64,000 nt of DNA, from contig CAADRB010000064.1 in NCBI GenBank assembly GCA_900708905.1, positions 257,344 through 321,343 on the forward strand, given 5' to 3'. Positions 1-11,700 of the stretch are shown here, piece by piece. The notes below the pieces were generated by a model that did not search any database, was not told the DNA's origin, and was given only the letters and a program-made list of their open reading frames with translations. The DNA comes from Hymenolepis diminuta (Eukaryota; Platyhelminthes; Cestoda; Cyclophyllidea; Hymenolepididae). A program made the position numbers and the translations under genes. Every line of letters starts with the position of its first letter. The first letter of the stretch is position 1.

Positions 1-2343
1 AGGCTTTTTAAAAGGCAAGGATGATTGAAATGTTAATACTAACATTAGGTTCAAATCAGGTCTCTTTAAAATGACGTAATTAAAAAACGTCAATCAAAAT
101 TAAATATCCATAAATACTCGTTTTCTACCACAAGCTTTATAACCCACCCAATAGTTATGCAATGTGCTAAAAGTTCTTTTAATTCCCCACCCATACTTAC
201 CCTTTAAAACCAAATTTGATAAAAAAGAATCGTAAAGAGCTATAAAACATTTCATTTAATGGGCAAATACAAAAGACACAAACGAAGACTTTACAGAGGA
301 ATAATCATGAGATGAATCTTAGGTTTCACATATACAATCTCAGAAAGTTCGATTGAGAATTTCCATCGAAATGGTAATAGGTAATTTCGTTACCGGATTT
401 CGCAGACAAATAACCGTATCACCGAGAAAAGCATTTTAAATGGATTTATCTCTTGAGATTAGTCAGACAAAAACCCGAATTTCCACAGCATTGCTTATGA
501 AAAAATATTTTGAAAAATTAGCAGTGGTTGTACCCATTGGGGTTAAGCTACAATGCAGATTCGCTGATCCCAAAATAAAGAAAATGTAATCGCACAATTT
601 TTAATCCCTATGTGTCACAACTAGCACGTTATTAAAATGAAGAGAGAGACTTGTGCTCGAACTTTTAATTAGAGGCAAATCTTGCAGAATCATCTGTTAG
701 TATTGATATAACTGCCTCTATAAGTGGGAGAAAGGGGGAAAATATGGAAAAGGAAATTATCAAAATATCCAAGTGGCGTCGAAAATGGCAAGAAGGTGAA
801 GGCTTTCAAAAAATCTTAAAGTTTCGTGAGTTCAAAAGGGCTCTACGTCTCTTCCAATAGAGCATGAATATTGAAAAGTTGCTAATTCATGAGAATAACG
901 GTGATGAACGACATAGGCAGCTATGATGCCAAGGAAAAATCAAATCAATTAATGGCCGTTAAGTGTTTATAGAGTCATCAATGTTGGGTAACCTAAGAAC
1001 ATACATATTAAAGGATCAAAAGAAGGGAAGAATAGATAGGCTAGGTATAACCTGAGTCATTTATTTTAAGTAAAAAGAGCAGATCATGATAAGGTGCTTG
1101 CTCTCATGATCCACATTAGCCACTTGGCGTCTTCTATTGCTAACTGAGATGTCCACAGTATTAAGCTGTGACCATAAATTTTAAAATGGTTAAACAAATA
1201 ACTAGCATGTGTCACTAACTTGCCAGTTCTAATTTACCCAAATCGAGAAGACGAAAGAGCAGTTGAGTGCGTTTTAATCGTTTCCGGATGTTTGTTAGAT
1301 GCGATATATTTGTTTTAAGTGGGCAAAAATTCTTAAAATTTCGATCAAGTTTAAGCAAATGGTCATATGAGTCTCATTAAAATAGACAAATTTCAAGCTA
1401 CTCTTAAACTTTACTTGTTGATTCATAGATCAAATTTGATGTATGTAAACTACTTAAATATTTACCGACTTACAAAAACAAAATTTAATATGAGCTAAAA
1501 CCATATATTATAATGTAAAACGATTGGCATGAAAATCTTATAGGTTCCATTCTAAGATCTGAGATGGGAAGCACTAATTTAAGTGGTCGAAATGATTTCG
1601 ATGTAGAGTTTAAAATCAATAATCATTCAATTAAAAATTAACAATCTACGTCTAGAACCCGCCATATCGATTTTTCCCTATTTTCTAATCTTACGTTCTA
1701 ATGGCATTGTAAAAGACTTATTTTAACATTAACAAAAGCCTGTAAAATTTAAGAATTATTGGCAAAAGTACAGTTACAAGTTTAAATGACAAAAATATAT
1801 AATTGTCAATCAGGTTCGATAATAAATTCCGAGAGTATATAAAGAGACCATTTACTGGTCGAATTTATAAATGAAAAGAATTAAAATTTGTGAAAGGATC
1901 CGATAAAAATCTTAGATAAACTTTAACATTTTCATACATTTTAAGCTTGTAGAATATTTTGCCAAACCCATCATTTTACATTGGATGGAAATAGTTTATT
2001 TCTAACTGTGAAGCAAATAATATATTTAGAAACATGACCTCAGAGATATGAACCCAAACCTGTCATTCCCACATGATTAAATGTTTCGTGTAATTTGCAA
2101 GTTTTGAACATAACTACTTCTTTACGTAGTAGAATTCTTTTCTAAGACTCCTCCCATCTCGAGTATTTGTCCCATTGATGAACATTTAATCCACTCTTCG
2201 ACATTTGACCCAGCCATGAGAATTAGATCTACAACTCACAATGCCTTTACTTGACGGTCTGCTGATGGTAAACTGCTATCTACTTTACGACACAAGTATT
2301 TTGTCCTGTGACTGACTCTCTAATAGAACAATAAATTAATTTT
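1..2343. other. AT-rich intergenic stretch
   Basis: I see no exon, RNA gene or clear repeat here. The open frames are short and AT-biased. The only ATG frame of note, near 744-857 on the plus strand, is about 38 codons with no recognisable motif and looks like chance. Confidence 0.5.
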
Positions 2344-2349
2344 TTTATT
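2344..2349 (-). terminator. poly(A) signal of RING gene A
   Basis: AATAAA reads on the minus strand about 100 bases past the proposed stop codon of RING A (2447-2449). It is the first canonical hexamer downstream, so the mRNA probably ends shortly below this position. Confidence 0.55.
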
Positions 2350-2446
2350 AAAGCAATATTACCGTTAGCAAAGCCGAATAAAACTACAAATTGGAGCATA
2401 CAATCGGGGGGGTTCTAGAAAAATTTCTTTCACCAGAATTTCATAA

Positions 2447-2479
2447 TCAACTGGTTGTCTGGTCTCCTCCGGGTGTGAT
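2447..2479 (-). CDS. RING A exon 5 (short C-terminus)
   Basis: After acceptor TTTATTGCTAG the phase-0 frame reads ten codons to a TGA. A longer open frame through the same bases is out of phase with exon 4, so this end of the gene needs transcript support. Confidence 0.4.
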   Translation of the reverse strand: MTPGGDQTTS

Positions 2480-3636
2480 CTAGCAATAAATAAATTGCAG
2501 AAACTCGAATTATTTTAATTTAGCGTAACATCTAATAATAATATGAAGGAAAATCAATGTAAAAAATATGAACGTTTTAATTAACAAATATTTACCTCCT
2601 CTATAAACGACAAAAATCCGTAAATAAAAGTATAGGTTATATTCATGAATAAATACAAACATCGATTTACTGATCCACTGATAGGATACAAAGATGGCAT
2701 CGGGATTTGATACTAAATTAAAAGCAGAATTAAGCAATTTAAACATTCCTTTACAATATAAATTAAGTCAATAAATTATTTAAATCGATTTGTTATAATT
2801 TAATAAAGAACAATGCTTTAAATCATTCTGCAATAAATACCTTTTCAAAACTTGAAGTGAAATAATGAATAACATAATTTTCGTGTCTGTTGACCAATCG
2901 TTCCAGACTTTGCTTTTCTTCCTCGTCCAAGGATTCATAAAATCGAATGTCCTTCCCTAACTGGAATTAAAGAGACATTTGATGATTGAATCTTTTATGG
3001 ATGATAGTGCGAATAAGCATTAATGTTAAGTCGCATACGTTATTAATATACATCCTAAATCTGAGAAGAAGATCTTCTATTTTTTTCAATTTCAAAATAT
3101 TTTCCGGATTCATATCGATATATGATTGAATTGTTCCCTCGAAGTCCAAAATTTGTGAAAACATGTTGTGCAAATCTTCTTGAGCATCTCCCAAGCTCTC
3201 CACCCATTGTTTTTTGGGCAAAAGAAAAATGTCAGGGAAGCATTTAGTGATATCGAACAATTCACCCTCCAAAGGGCTATCGGCCTCAGGAATTGGAATC
3301 TTCACAAAAGAGGAAATAATAACTAGTTTCTTTAAATTTCAAATTAAATAAACAAGTTTTGCTTAACAAACAAAAGTTATTTGAACTAGATTTCTACCCT
3401 CAGTACTTTTAACTTGATAAATTATGGTTTAAAAAACTTACAGTTTGAAGAACTGGACCATTTTCGCTGGCCATTACACGCACCGTTTGAATTTGAGAGT
3501 TATCAATTGGACATTTTCTATTTTTCTCCAACCATCCATTTAAACAACCATAACAGAATAAATGCGAGCAACAGTTGGGATTCGCGACTGGCAATTTGAG
3601 ATCATCTTGACAAATAGAGCAAACAATCCTCTCCAT
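2447..3636 (-). CDS. RING gene A: small C3HC3D RING-finger protein, five exons
   Basis: Probable RING-type E3 ubiquitin ligase of 241 residues. Exons are 3636-3442, 3299-3039, 2960-2841, 2712-2596 and 2479-2447; introns are 142, 78, 128 and 116 bp, all GT-AG and all phase 0. Residues 6-45 form a RING: C6, C9, C23, H25, C28, C31, C42, with Asp45 as the eighth ligand (CPID). W35 sits where an E2-contact residue is expected. The remaining ~195 residues are predicted to be helical, with a hydrophobic stretch in exon 4, and I recognise no family. The model rests on its paralogue RING B (47101-48424), which has exons of nearly the same length in the same order. The last exon (10 codons) is the least certain. 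The start is the first ATG of the frame. Substrate and process are unknown. Confidence 0.72.
2596..2712 (-). CDS. RING A exon 4 (hydrophobic segment)
   Basis: This exon has 39 codons between acceptor TTTTAATTTAG and donor GTAAAT. The phase-0 frame gives ITYTFIYGFLSFIEE at its end, matching VTETYVMVFYCLIS of RING B exon 4. Another open frame crosses the exon but does not match the incoming phase. Confidence 0.6.
2841..2960 (-). CDS. RING A exon 3
   Basis: This exon has 40 codons between acceptor TTTAATTCCAG and donor GTATTT, phase 0. It contains FYESLDEEEKQ, which lines up with FYLLSEKNQR of RING B exon 3; both exons end in a Phe-x-Lys boundary. Confidence 0.7.
3039..3299 (-). CDS. RING A exon 2 (helical region)
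   Basis: This exon has 87 codons between acceptor TTTTGTGAAG and donor GTATGC, phase 0 at both ends. It encodes an acidic then amphipathic stretch with regularly spaced Leu and Ile (e.g. KKIEDLLLRF). RING B exon 2 has 85 codons and aligns along its length with weak identity. Confidence 0.75.
3442..3636 (-). CDS. RING A exon 1 (RING domain)
   Basis: This exon has 65 codons and holds the whole RING. It ends ...GPVLQT before a strong GTAAGT donor in phase 0. The RING B exon 1 is also exactly 195 bp and ends at the equivalent residue (...GPITDT). Confidence 0.88.
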
Positions 3637-6600
3637 GAGTCGAAATGCTTAAGGGTAATATCGCTCATATATAAATGAATCTTTATTTAAGTGATTTTCC
3701 TACAAATCACGGAATGGATTTAACTTTATTTAAATTAAATTAGATTGAGTGAACGGTTATCGGAAATTCCTTCGTAACTCAAGTGAGCAATTTTAAGTAT
3801 TAATAAATAGCATTAAAATATAGAACGTATGTATTTAATTAAATATTAATTAAAATATTGATGGGTTATTTTTATTCCCTTCTGATAATACCTGAGAGGA
3901 CAATAGTAAATGATAATTATAAACTGTTTTTAATACCGAGCCCTTCGCCTCAGAAATATTTGAAACATATGAAAAGATCTTTATGTCTGGAATCACATAT
4001 TTCTTGCTCTACTTAATGTGGATTTTATATAACTATTCTAAACAAAAGGCTCCTCAACGAAATTAAGAGGAAGTATTTCCCTGAACATACACTCCGGAAC
4101 TAAATTAAAGTTGAAAACTATTATTTAAAAATAAAAGAGGGTGACTATAAAGACCTGCAGAACTTTCCCTCCCTTCTGTTGATGGATTCGCATACTGCAT
4201 GCGAACTTTAAATAAAAGAACTATTTATTATTAAACAGAGTCAATAAATTCAAGATAAACTTCCCCTACAACGATAAAATTTTATTTTCTGTTTTCCTTT
4301 TTAACTGCAAATATACTCTCCACTGTGAAATAATTAGTAATGAAATTCTAAGGTGATGCAAGCAGTCCGTATGCAATCTCCACCACAATAATTTATTTTA
4401 GGCTTAAAAATAGAACAAGTTCCAAGGCTCTCAAACCCTTCCAAAGGTCTACGAAAAGTGGCGGTTGAAGAAATATCTTTCCAATTGCCCTTTTCCATCG
4501 CAATAATGCAACTTATTTAATGATTAAATATTCAATTAATTTTCACTAGCAAAGACAAATAAATACCGCTAATTTTGACAAACTACATTTCTGATTAGTA
4601 TTCAATGTTTGAAATATTGTCGCGCTTTATTTTTTTAAATAACAAACTCCTCCGCGAACCGAAAGTTCGGCGCTAACATGGTCATATTAATGTACATAGT
4701 TTAAAATGCAGAAGAAGTAGTTTCACAATTCAATTTTCATATCATTTCTAATAATTTTTTGCGATGCACAACTATTTTATTTAACTTTTTCGGTTAAGGG
4801 AATACTGAATCTAAGACAATTTTCTGTAATATGTAATTTGTTTGACAATTCACTATTCACGTTAAACAGTAAGGGAAATAAACGTAATTGAAACGATGTA
4901 ATTAATGTTTTAATTTACACTTAAAACATACTTCAACTTAAATTTTAAGAATTGCTTATGCACATGATATCTGCTATTATAACAGTCCATGGTAAAGTAA
5001 AAACAAGTTACAATTTTTAATCATGAAGGGGTCATGGAAGCGAGTTGAGCAACGTTAAAAGTTTTTCGGGGTAAATTGAAAATAAAGGTCTTCCCGTAAC
5101 TGGACTCTGATATGGTCAGGTTATCTGCATTTTACTTTCCGTTCATTTTGTTTTAAATTACCCCTTATCATTGCTGCGCTGAATATTTCCAAATGATTTC
5201 CTAACCGCCCTTTCTTCACATAGCTCTTGTAGCAGCCATTCAGTTTGTGAAATGTCTGCGTTTCGATTGCAGTCTCTTCGCCGTATACATAAGCATCATA
5301 ACTACGAAAATATCTAAACAATATTGACATTTTGTCAAAGAAAAAATGCAGTTTTGCACTGTTTAGTATCCACTATGCCGATAATAAAAAAATTTAATTA
5401 AAAACATATTTGTTAATTAACTTTTGTAGTTATTACTTCCTGACAGTAATACAAAAAATTACAATTTTCAATTGTGGAAGCTAACTAAATCAGTTAACAG
5501 AAAGCTCAATAAATCATAAGGGAGAAGTGACTATAAAGATTCTGAGAGCAACTTCAAGGTAACGAAGAGTCTTACTTCATTTGATTTTTGGATTAGAGCT
5601 GTAAACTTTTTATGTTCGAATATTAAAATTCCAAGAACTTCTCTCTGGATTGCAGTAAATGCCTTTCTTCACTTCTCAGTGCTTATTGACTGGTATTTTA
5701 ATTAAGAAGGGTCGTTCTTCAAATCAATTTACTTCTAATGGTTGTGAAGGTGGACGATTTTACATGATATTAAGTGAATTACTGTTTTACCATAACAGTC
5801 TACATAGCTTTTATAAAGTTGACATTTTCCTCGATTATGAAGTGTGTTTTCGTATATTTATCAACAAATTTGTGATCAGCATTTAACGAATTCCTACTAT
5901 GATCGAAGAAAATAATAAATTCACCAAAGGGGGTCTTGCAATTAAAACAAATTTAAATAGGCATCATCATGTGCGTAAATTGCAGGATTTAGCAGTAAGT
6001 AAATCAAATTTAAACGAAAAAAGGATTTTGATGAAAATTCAAGACTCAATCCTACATCTCTTTACATTTCTTCAAATTAAAACGGGCTCCCCCGTATTTT
6101 CGAGCAATTTGAATTTTTCTAGTAGACGATTTCATTATTGCCTGATTTCAAGTAAAAATACTCCGAAAACACTTAAAGCATGCAGTTTTAAGTTGGAATA
6201 TCATAATTCGGAAAAGTTAGTCAAAAGTTGTTGCCTAATAAAAGCAACAAATAATAATTGAACTTTTTAATTAGCGCCAGGACTAATTCATATGAAAAAT
6301 AATTCATTTAGATTGGCATTTTTATTGCTGGTCCACTCCGTAAAATAATTTATAAACAATTTTCTGACATTTTCGCCCGTCAAAGTCTCCAAAAAATTTG
6401 AATTTACTTTATTGAAAACGTGCCCAAATGTGCCAAATTCTGTTTATGTGCGTCAATCATTGGACCAAAATTTTGCCAATTTTCTTCATTAAATATATCA
6501 CAAAATGCGAAAAGTTTAATATTTAATTTAGTATTTGATTTTAATTTAAATTTTGTGCCAATAGCACATCAATTATATTAATGATGAAGCTACTTTTGAA

Positions 6601-6689
6601 TAGAAAAACCACGACGAAAATATCACAGAGATTAAACAAGTACGCATACACTTTCAAACGCCTTAGACAATCCTGCAGAAGTTCAAGCC

Positions 6690-6965
6690 ACAATGAGGAT
6701 GCAAGCGGGTTGTAGAGAGATAGGGAACAAAGGCGATGAGGGGGCAGCGTAGGAGCATGAGAATATGAGCGCGGTGTTCTTTTGGTGAAACGAAATGATT
6801 ATGGAGAGGGGACTATCGATAAATTCGTCTAGACATGACAGGTAGGGGTTTGAGTCATAGGGCCATAAAGATATCACTGCGGCGTCGCGGCCGAAAAAAC
6901 CGAATTATTGTCATAGAGAATGTGAATAAAGAGTAATTGCGGAAAATGCAGTCATCCTTCAATAA
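6690..6965. repeat. Dispersed repeat copy 1 (partner at 44830-45180)
   Basis: The stretch around TAGACATGAC, GAGTCATAGGG, CATAAAGA and GAATAAAGAGTAATT recurs in the same order and strand at 44830-45180, with many substitutions and small indels. The partner is joined to a gag-like remnant, so this may be a decayed LTR. No coding capacity is retained. Confidence 0.65.
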
Positions 6966-7419
6966 TATAGGGGGTGGCAGGATTTGAGTCCCTAACCGGA
7001 GAAGCTCCACCTTCTACCCAAGATGAGGGTTGGGAAACACCCTACAAGGTGAGCCTGGGAGTCATCATAATATAATTAAATATACGAAATTATCTGTCAT
7101 CTAAGTTATTATTTAGTATGAGCATTCACAACTAAGATGTGAATTTTAAGTGAATAGAATTCAATCAAAAAATACCAGATTGTTAACAGAAAAATGATTT
7201 AAACCTAAACGAAGAGCTGTCACTAATGTGAGCTGTTTACTGTAGAAATCTAAATTATCGTCGATTTTTCGTTCTTTTTCTGTTTGCCACCACTAATCTA
7301 CTGTTGCTACTACTTGCAAATGGGATTCTTAGTAAAGGTCAATTCTAGGCAGAATGAGGTTTTGTTTCCGGATACAGTGTTAATGCTCATGAGGAAGTTA
7401 ACATTATTAGCATTCACTC

Positions 7420-7620
7420 GTTTCCACTTTTATGATGATGACGATTCCCAAGCCCATTTAGGAAAGCGTTTTCCAATTCTCATCTTCGGTAGAGTGGCGC
7501 CATGAAACCTCCCTGGTGAGAGACTCGAATCCCACCACCCTTCATGTTATCCAGTGTGGTTGGCCATCATTCTCACTGGTTCCCCTTTTATAACGCATCC
7601 GATAAATTCTATGCGACGAA
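7420..7620. repeat. Dispersed repeat with a tRNA B-box-like motif
   Basis: The core ATTTAGGAAAGCGTTTTC recurs at about 25940 (plus) and, inverted and diverged, near 18985-19010. A GACTCGAATCCC motif at about 7530 resembles an RNA polymerase III B box, so a tRNA-derived SINE is possible. No clear A box is seen at the expected spacing. Confidence 0.45.
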
Positions 7621-8582
7621 TATGAATGAGTCCACTGGTGTGATTTAACGGGCTTTGAGAATACAGATAAACCCGTCCCTGAAACAAAACAAAAAATTTA
7701 CGAATCACAGTAAGATTTTGTGTAATCATTCCAGGCCCTCATTCAGAAAATATCTGCGAAAAACGCAAACTAAAACCGAAACAAATATTGCTTTTTTAAA
7801 GTTGTTTCATACCTAAATGGTGTATTACTAAATATCAATCCAATATAAATAGCAAAATATATCTATGCTCCGACTTGGGTCCACCTCTATGCACATTATA
7901 CAAAGATGGTTAACCGGTATCGGTATAATATACGAAATACACAAAAGTCAATCCCCATCGTTCGAAATTTCTACTCCATAAACTCATTAAATGTATATAT
8001 CAATATTTCAAACAAAATTTCACTCCAACCGACTGATTCACTTCCTTTGAACACGATTTCACCTTCGTTTTGTTTAAATGAGTTCAGAAAAGTATGAACG
8101 AGGCCACACACTTTCAAATTCAAAAAAGGCAGATAGGGCCACTGTGCAGCTTTAGCAGTATTATCACCCAACATGTACCATCACCATACCGTTAAAATCA
8201 GCATCATCATCATTTTTACAAGCACAATTAAAAGAACTTTTGGTTCTTTTGCTCAGAAATACAATATAAATACAATAAGAACTCGTTAACGCCTAGGTAA
8301 CTAAAGAGAGGGGGATAGAGGGTTAGACAATAAAATTCAGACATGAAGGAAAAAAACTCGATGAATGTATAATAGAGGAAGAATTTCGGGACAAACTTAA
8401 ATATATGCACTTATGTATGTATAGTTGGGTTGTGTTAAAATCAAGGCGCAACTTTAAATTTACTCCGGAGTGCGGGAGAGCGACAAAAGTGGGGGAGATA
8501 GGACGCACAAACAAGGGGGAATTAAACAATAGGTAGGAGCTAAGGCGTTCCTCAATTTGTCTGTAAGAATGGGAGAGCGGAA

Positions 8583-8751
8583 TTAGCGTTTTGCCATGTG
8601 GTGCGATGGAGGATGGTTGGGGCCAGTGGGTTGAGACGATTGCGGGATTGGGGGTTGCTGCAATTGATTTTGATAGTAAAAAAAGTGGCGGGTCGGTTTC
8701 AGGTCATTCAATGGCATGGCTTGCAACACTTCGTCGAGCAACTGAAGTGGT
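8583..8751 (-). CDS. smad4 last coding exon and C-terminal tail
   Basis: It begins [14 protein letters not shown], where the human protein soon ends, then adds a 42-residue Gln/Pro/His-rich tail ending HHMAKR and a stop. The acceptor is TATTTCAG (phase 2). Confidence 0.94.
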
Positions 8752-11700
8752 CTGAAATACAGGAAAAAGGACATGTATATGACAATTTAATAAAGATACT
8801 GATGAAGTAAATTGTTCTTAGTATATCGTCTACGTGAGAATTCTAACTTCCTCATAGCCTAGTGGCTGAATTTGGTAAGCACTTACTAATGTTAAATAAA
8901 TATACATTTTTCGTGGCTGTTAATCAAGAGCCTGGATGTCTCAAACATATCACAGGCTTACTTAACTACCAGTCCCGTTAACCCGAAATGAAAGATATTT
9001 AAGAAACATTTAACAGACGAACCGTTTGGGTCTTCTACCACTATTTCTCGTAAAACCTAATTTTATTGCTATAGGAATGCCTGGATGATTAAAATTGTCT
9101 CATAACTTGTTAAAGTGCTAATCGAAATTACTTTCAATTAAATATTCAGGAATGATTCGTCAACTGAGAGAAACTTGGGGAATTAGTAATCTAAAAGCAG
9201 ATAAACCTCTCCATGGCGAAAAAGAAACCTACCTTTATCGATAACTAGGAAGAGAGCAATGTACATCCAGTTAAATATCAGCCTAACGGGGAGTTTTCTC
9301 GGTATTAAAGCATTCAAAGTGAAACCGTTGGAAAAGTTGAAATTCCACATTGATATCATTTTACTAATTAGTACGACCCTCAAAACCTAATGTGCTACTG
9401 CTTTAGCTAAATACAAATCTTGATCTATGTCAATAGTCTATTCTGTGACTATGGACCGGTAAAATCACAGATTTACGTTTTCTTAAACAACCGAAAAATT
9501 ACATTCGGTGTATAGAATTGACACGGCACAAAATCAAAGACTGTTGATATCTTGAAGAGAATCCATTCCATAGACCAAATTTTAAAAAGATGAAAGCGCG
9601 CATCCAGGTTCATTCTCAAAGGTAGCTAACTCATAACATTTTCGTAAAAGGAGTTTTTTCCCTGGACTTTTCGATTTTCCGATTACGGTCTTTCGAGCTC
9701 TTATCTCACATCTGCCATATAATTGGCTAACTAGATAGTCAACCAATCCAATAACCCTATCGATAAACAGGAACGCTTCCTAATAAAGTACATAAGAGGT
9801 CCTTATCCAGTTATAAATTGTTTGCATATTCCCTTCCGATCCGAACGGATCATTAGTATCAAAACGGTTGCTAAGGATAATGACAATAGATAACAAGGTC
9901 AAGCATTTATAAAATGTAAATAGAAATAAGCTCTTAGGAAAGTATATATAAATTCAAATCTTCGTTCATAAAAAATCGGGATCAGAATCCTCCACCCCTA
10001 ACCGTCTCCAGCTAATAAGCATGAGGGGACAAAATAGCACCGTAAACAAATCAAGTTGAGATATTTTTTCTAACTTTACCTGCCTTCCTAATTATCTCCT
10101 GGTCCAAAATTCATTTTGATAGGGACCTTAACGGATCAATTAAATTGAACGTACTTAAAAAATAACTAATTTAATCGAAGAGAACTCGAAAACTGGTCCA
10201 ACAAACAATAGTTTCGTAAAGAAAAATGAGATGAGAAAATAATGATTAACATTACCTGTGGAGTTGAATTTCAATCCAACAGGGCGTCTCTTTGATATCA
10301 TGCCGTGGGTAATCGGGTCCCCACCCCTTCACAAAGCTCAAACGGAGGTTACAGAGTCGTCGAAAGTCGTCCACACCAACACCGGCCGCTTCACAGGTAC
10401 CCAAGGGAGCCGTGGAACTGCCTGCACAGTTCGTAGGATCCGCGGACATCTGCATGGAAGAACCGGCCACCGCAGCCGCTTGTCGCATTGCTGCCGCTTG
10501 GGTCATTTGGGCCAAGTGACGCATCTGTTCGTGGCATTGGCGAATGTCAAACACCTAAACACGGCAGTGTAAAATGAAGAATAGGCGTCTGCTATTCTCC
10601 CATTATATGTGCTAGATACTTTCGTAACGCCTGTCCCCTCCTCTGTCTACCATTGGCTCAGATACGAATATTTCTAACTACCGCACATTGAGTTTCACTC
10701 TTATCCCAAAGTTTCTGCCGTGCTCTTTGATTTCTTTGTACTGAGTTTGTGAAAAATAATTAACGACGGCTTTTAAAATGCAGCCTCTTCTCGAAAAATT
10801 CTGTTATCTAAAGTTATGAGATGAACTTAGACAGGAAACGATGTCAGCTTTCGAGAATACGGAAATTGAGGCATAAAAAAGAACAACAGGTTGTTCAAAT
10901 TTTAAGTATTTAAAGGAAGAATTTTCAGTCAATAATTGGTAAAAAAAGAAAAGGGCTTCTAAGCAGAAAAGGCAACTACGCAGTTAGCGATTGAATGTGC
11001 GTCTGTGTAAAAGGGTGAAACTCGGCGAATAAGGAATCCAGCATACTATTTATATTTAATTCCTCATCTTCTGATATTTTGCACCAGTCTCGATGATTTT
11101 CGCATCGATTTGAGCACGTAATTCTATACTGATCCATCATCAACCTTGCACAACATCCAGTATCCGAATTTCATCGTGTGCCAATAAACTTACTACACGT
11201 TCTTGAACATTCAAACATCTAATCAACCTTCCCACGAAATTACGTTTCAATCATCCTCAATATATATCCACTTTAATGACAACTACAAATGTCCAGAACT
11301 GTCTGAACAATAAATCGCAGAGCCTAAGATCACAAAACAAAAGAAATCTCGGACTCTAGAATTTCACTGGTATTCAATTTTTCAACCGTCAAAGCAATCT
11401 TAGGGAAGCGTGAAAGGGGCGATACGGTGCATGCATCTGACTCATGGTTTTGCAAAATTAAATAAATAAAGACAAACTAAATCCTACAAAAAATCCAAAA
11501 GCCATTCAAAAGATAGAACTGAACGGAAGTATCTTAAAGCCCTGCATTAAGTACAATGAAGTTTATTTGTTCTACATTAATAACTGTTTTATAAGGTCCA
11601 TTAGTTTGAGATGTAATTTTTCTCTTGCAACCAACGTTGATTTGAGAGTGGAGTTTAACCAGATCACATCTGACCAATATTAAATAGACTAAAATGGACT

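Larger units (their letters stand above)
3637..8582. other. Intergenic region between RING A and SMAD4
   Basis: This is AT-rich DNA with two dispersed repeats (6690-6965 and 7420-7620). The longest frame is 5899-6261 on the plus strand, about 120 codons, with no motif I recognise and AT-driven composition. A shorter frame (5659-5886) precedes it. I do not call either a gene. No SMAD4 poly(A) hexamer was found between about 7500 and 8583. Confidence 0.45.

Noticed and set aside
4336..4500. Minus-strand small ORF of 54 codons starting MEKGNWKDISS
   Set aside because: Open frame with ATG and stop but no domain, no neighbouring exons and no promoter signal; cannot be told from chance.
5899..6261. 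120-codon ORF as a gene
   Set aside because: No motif, AT-driven residue content, no paired exons and no homology I recognise; kept only as a note.
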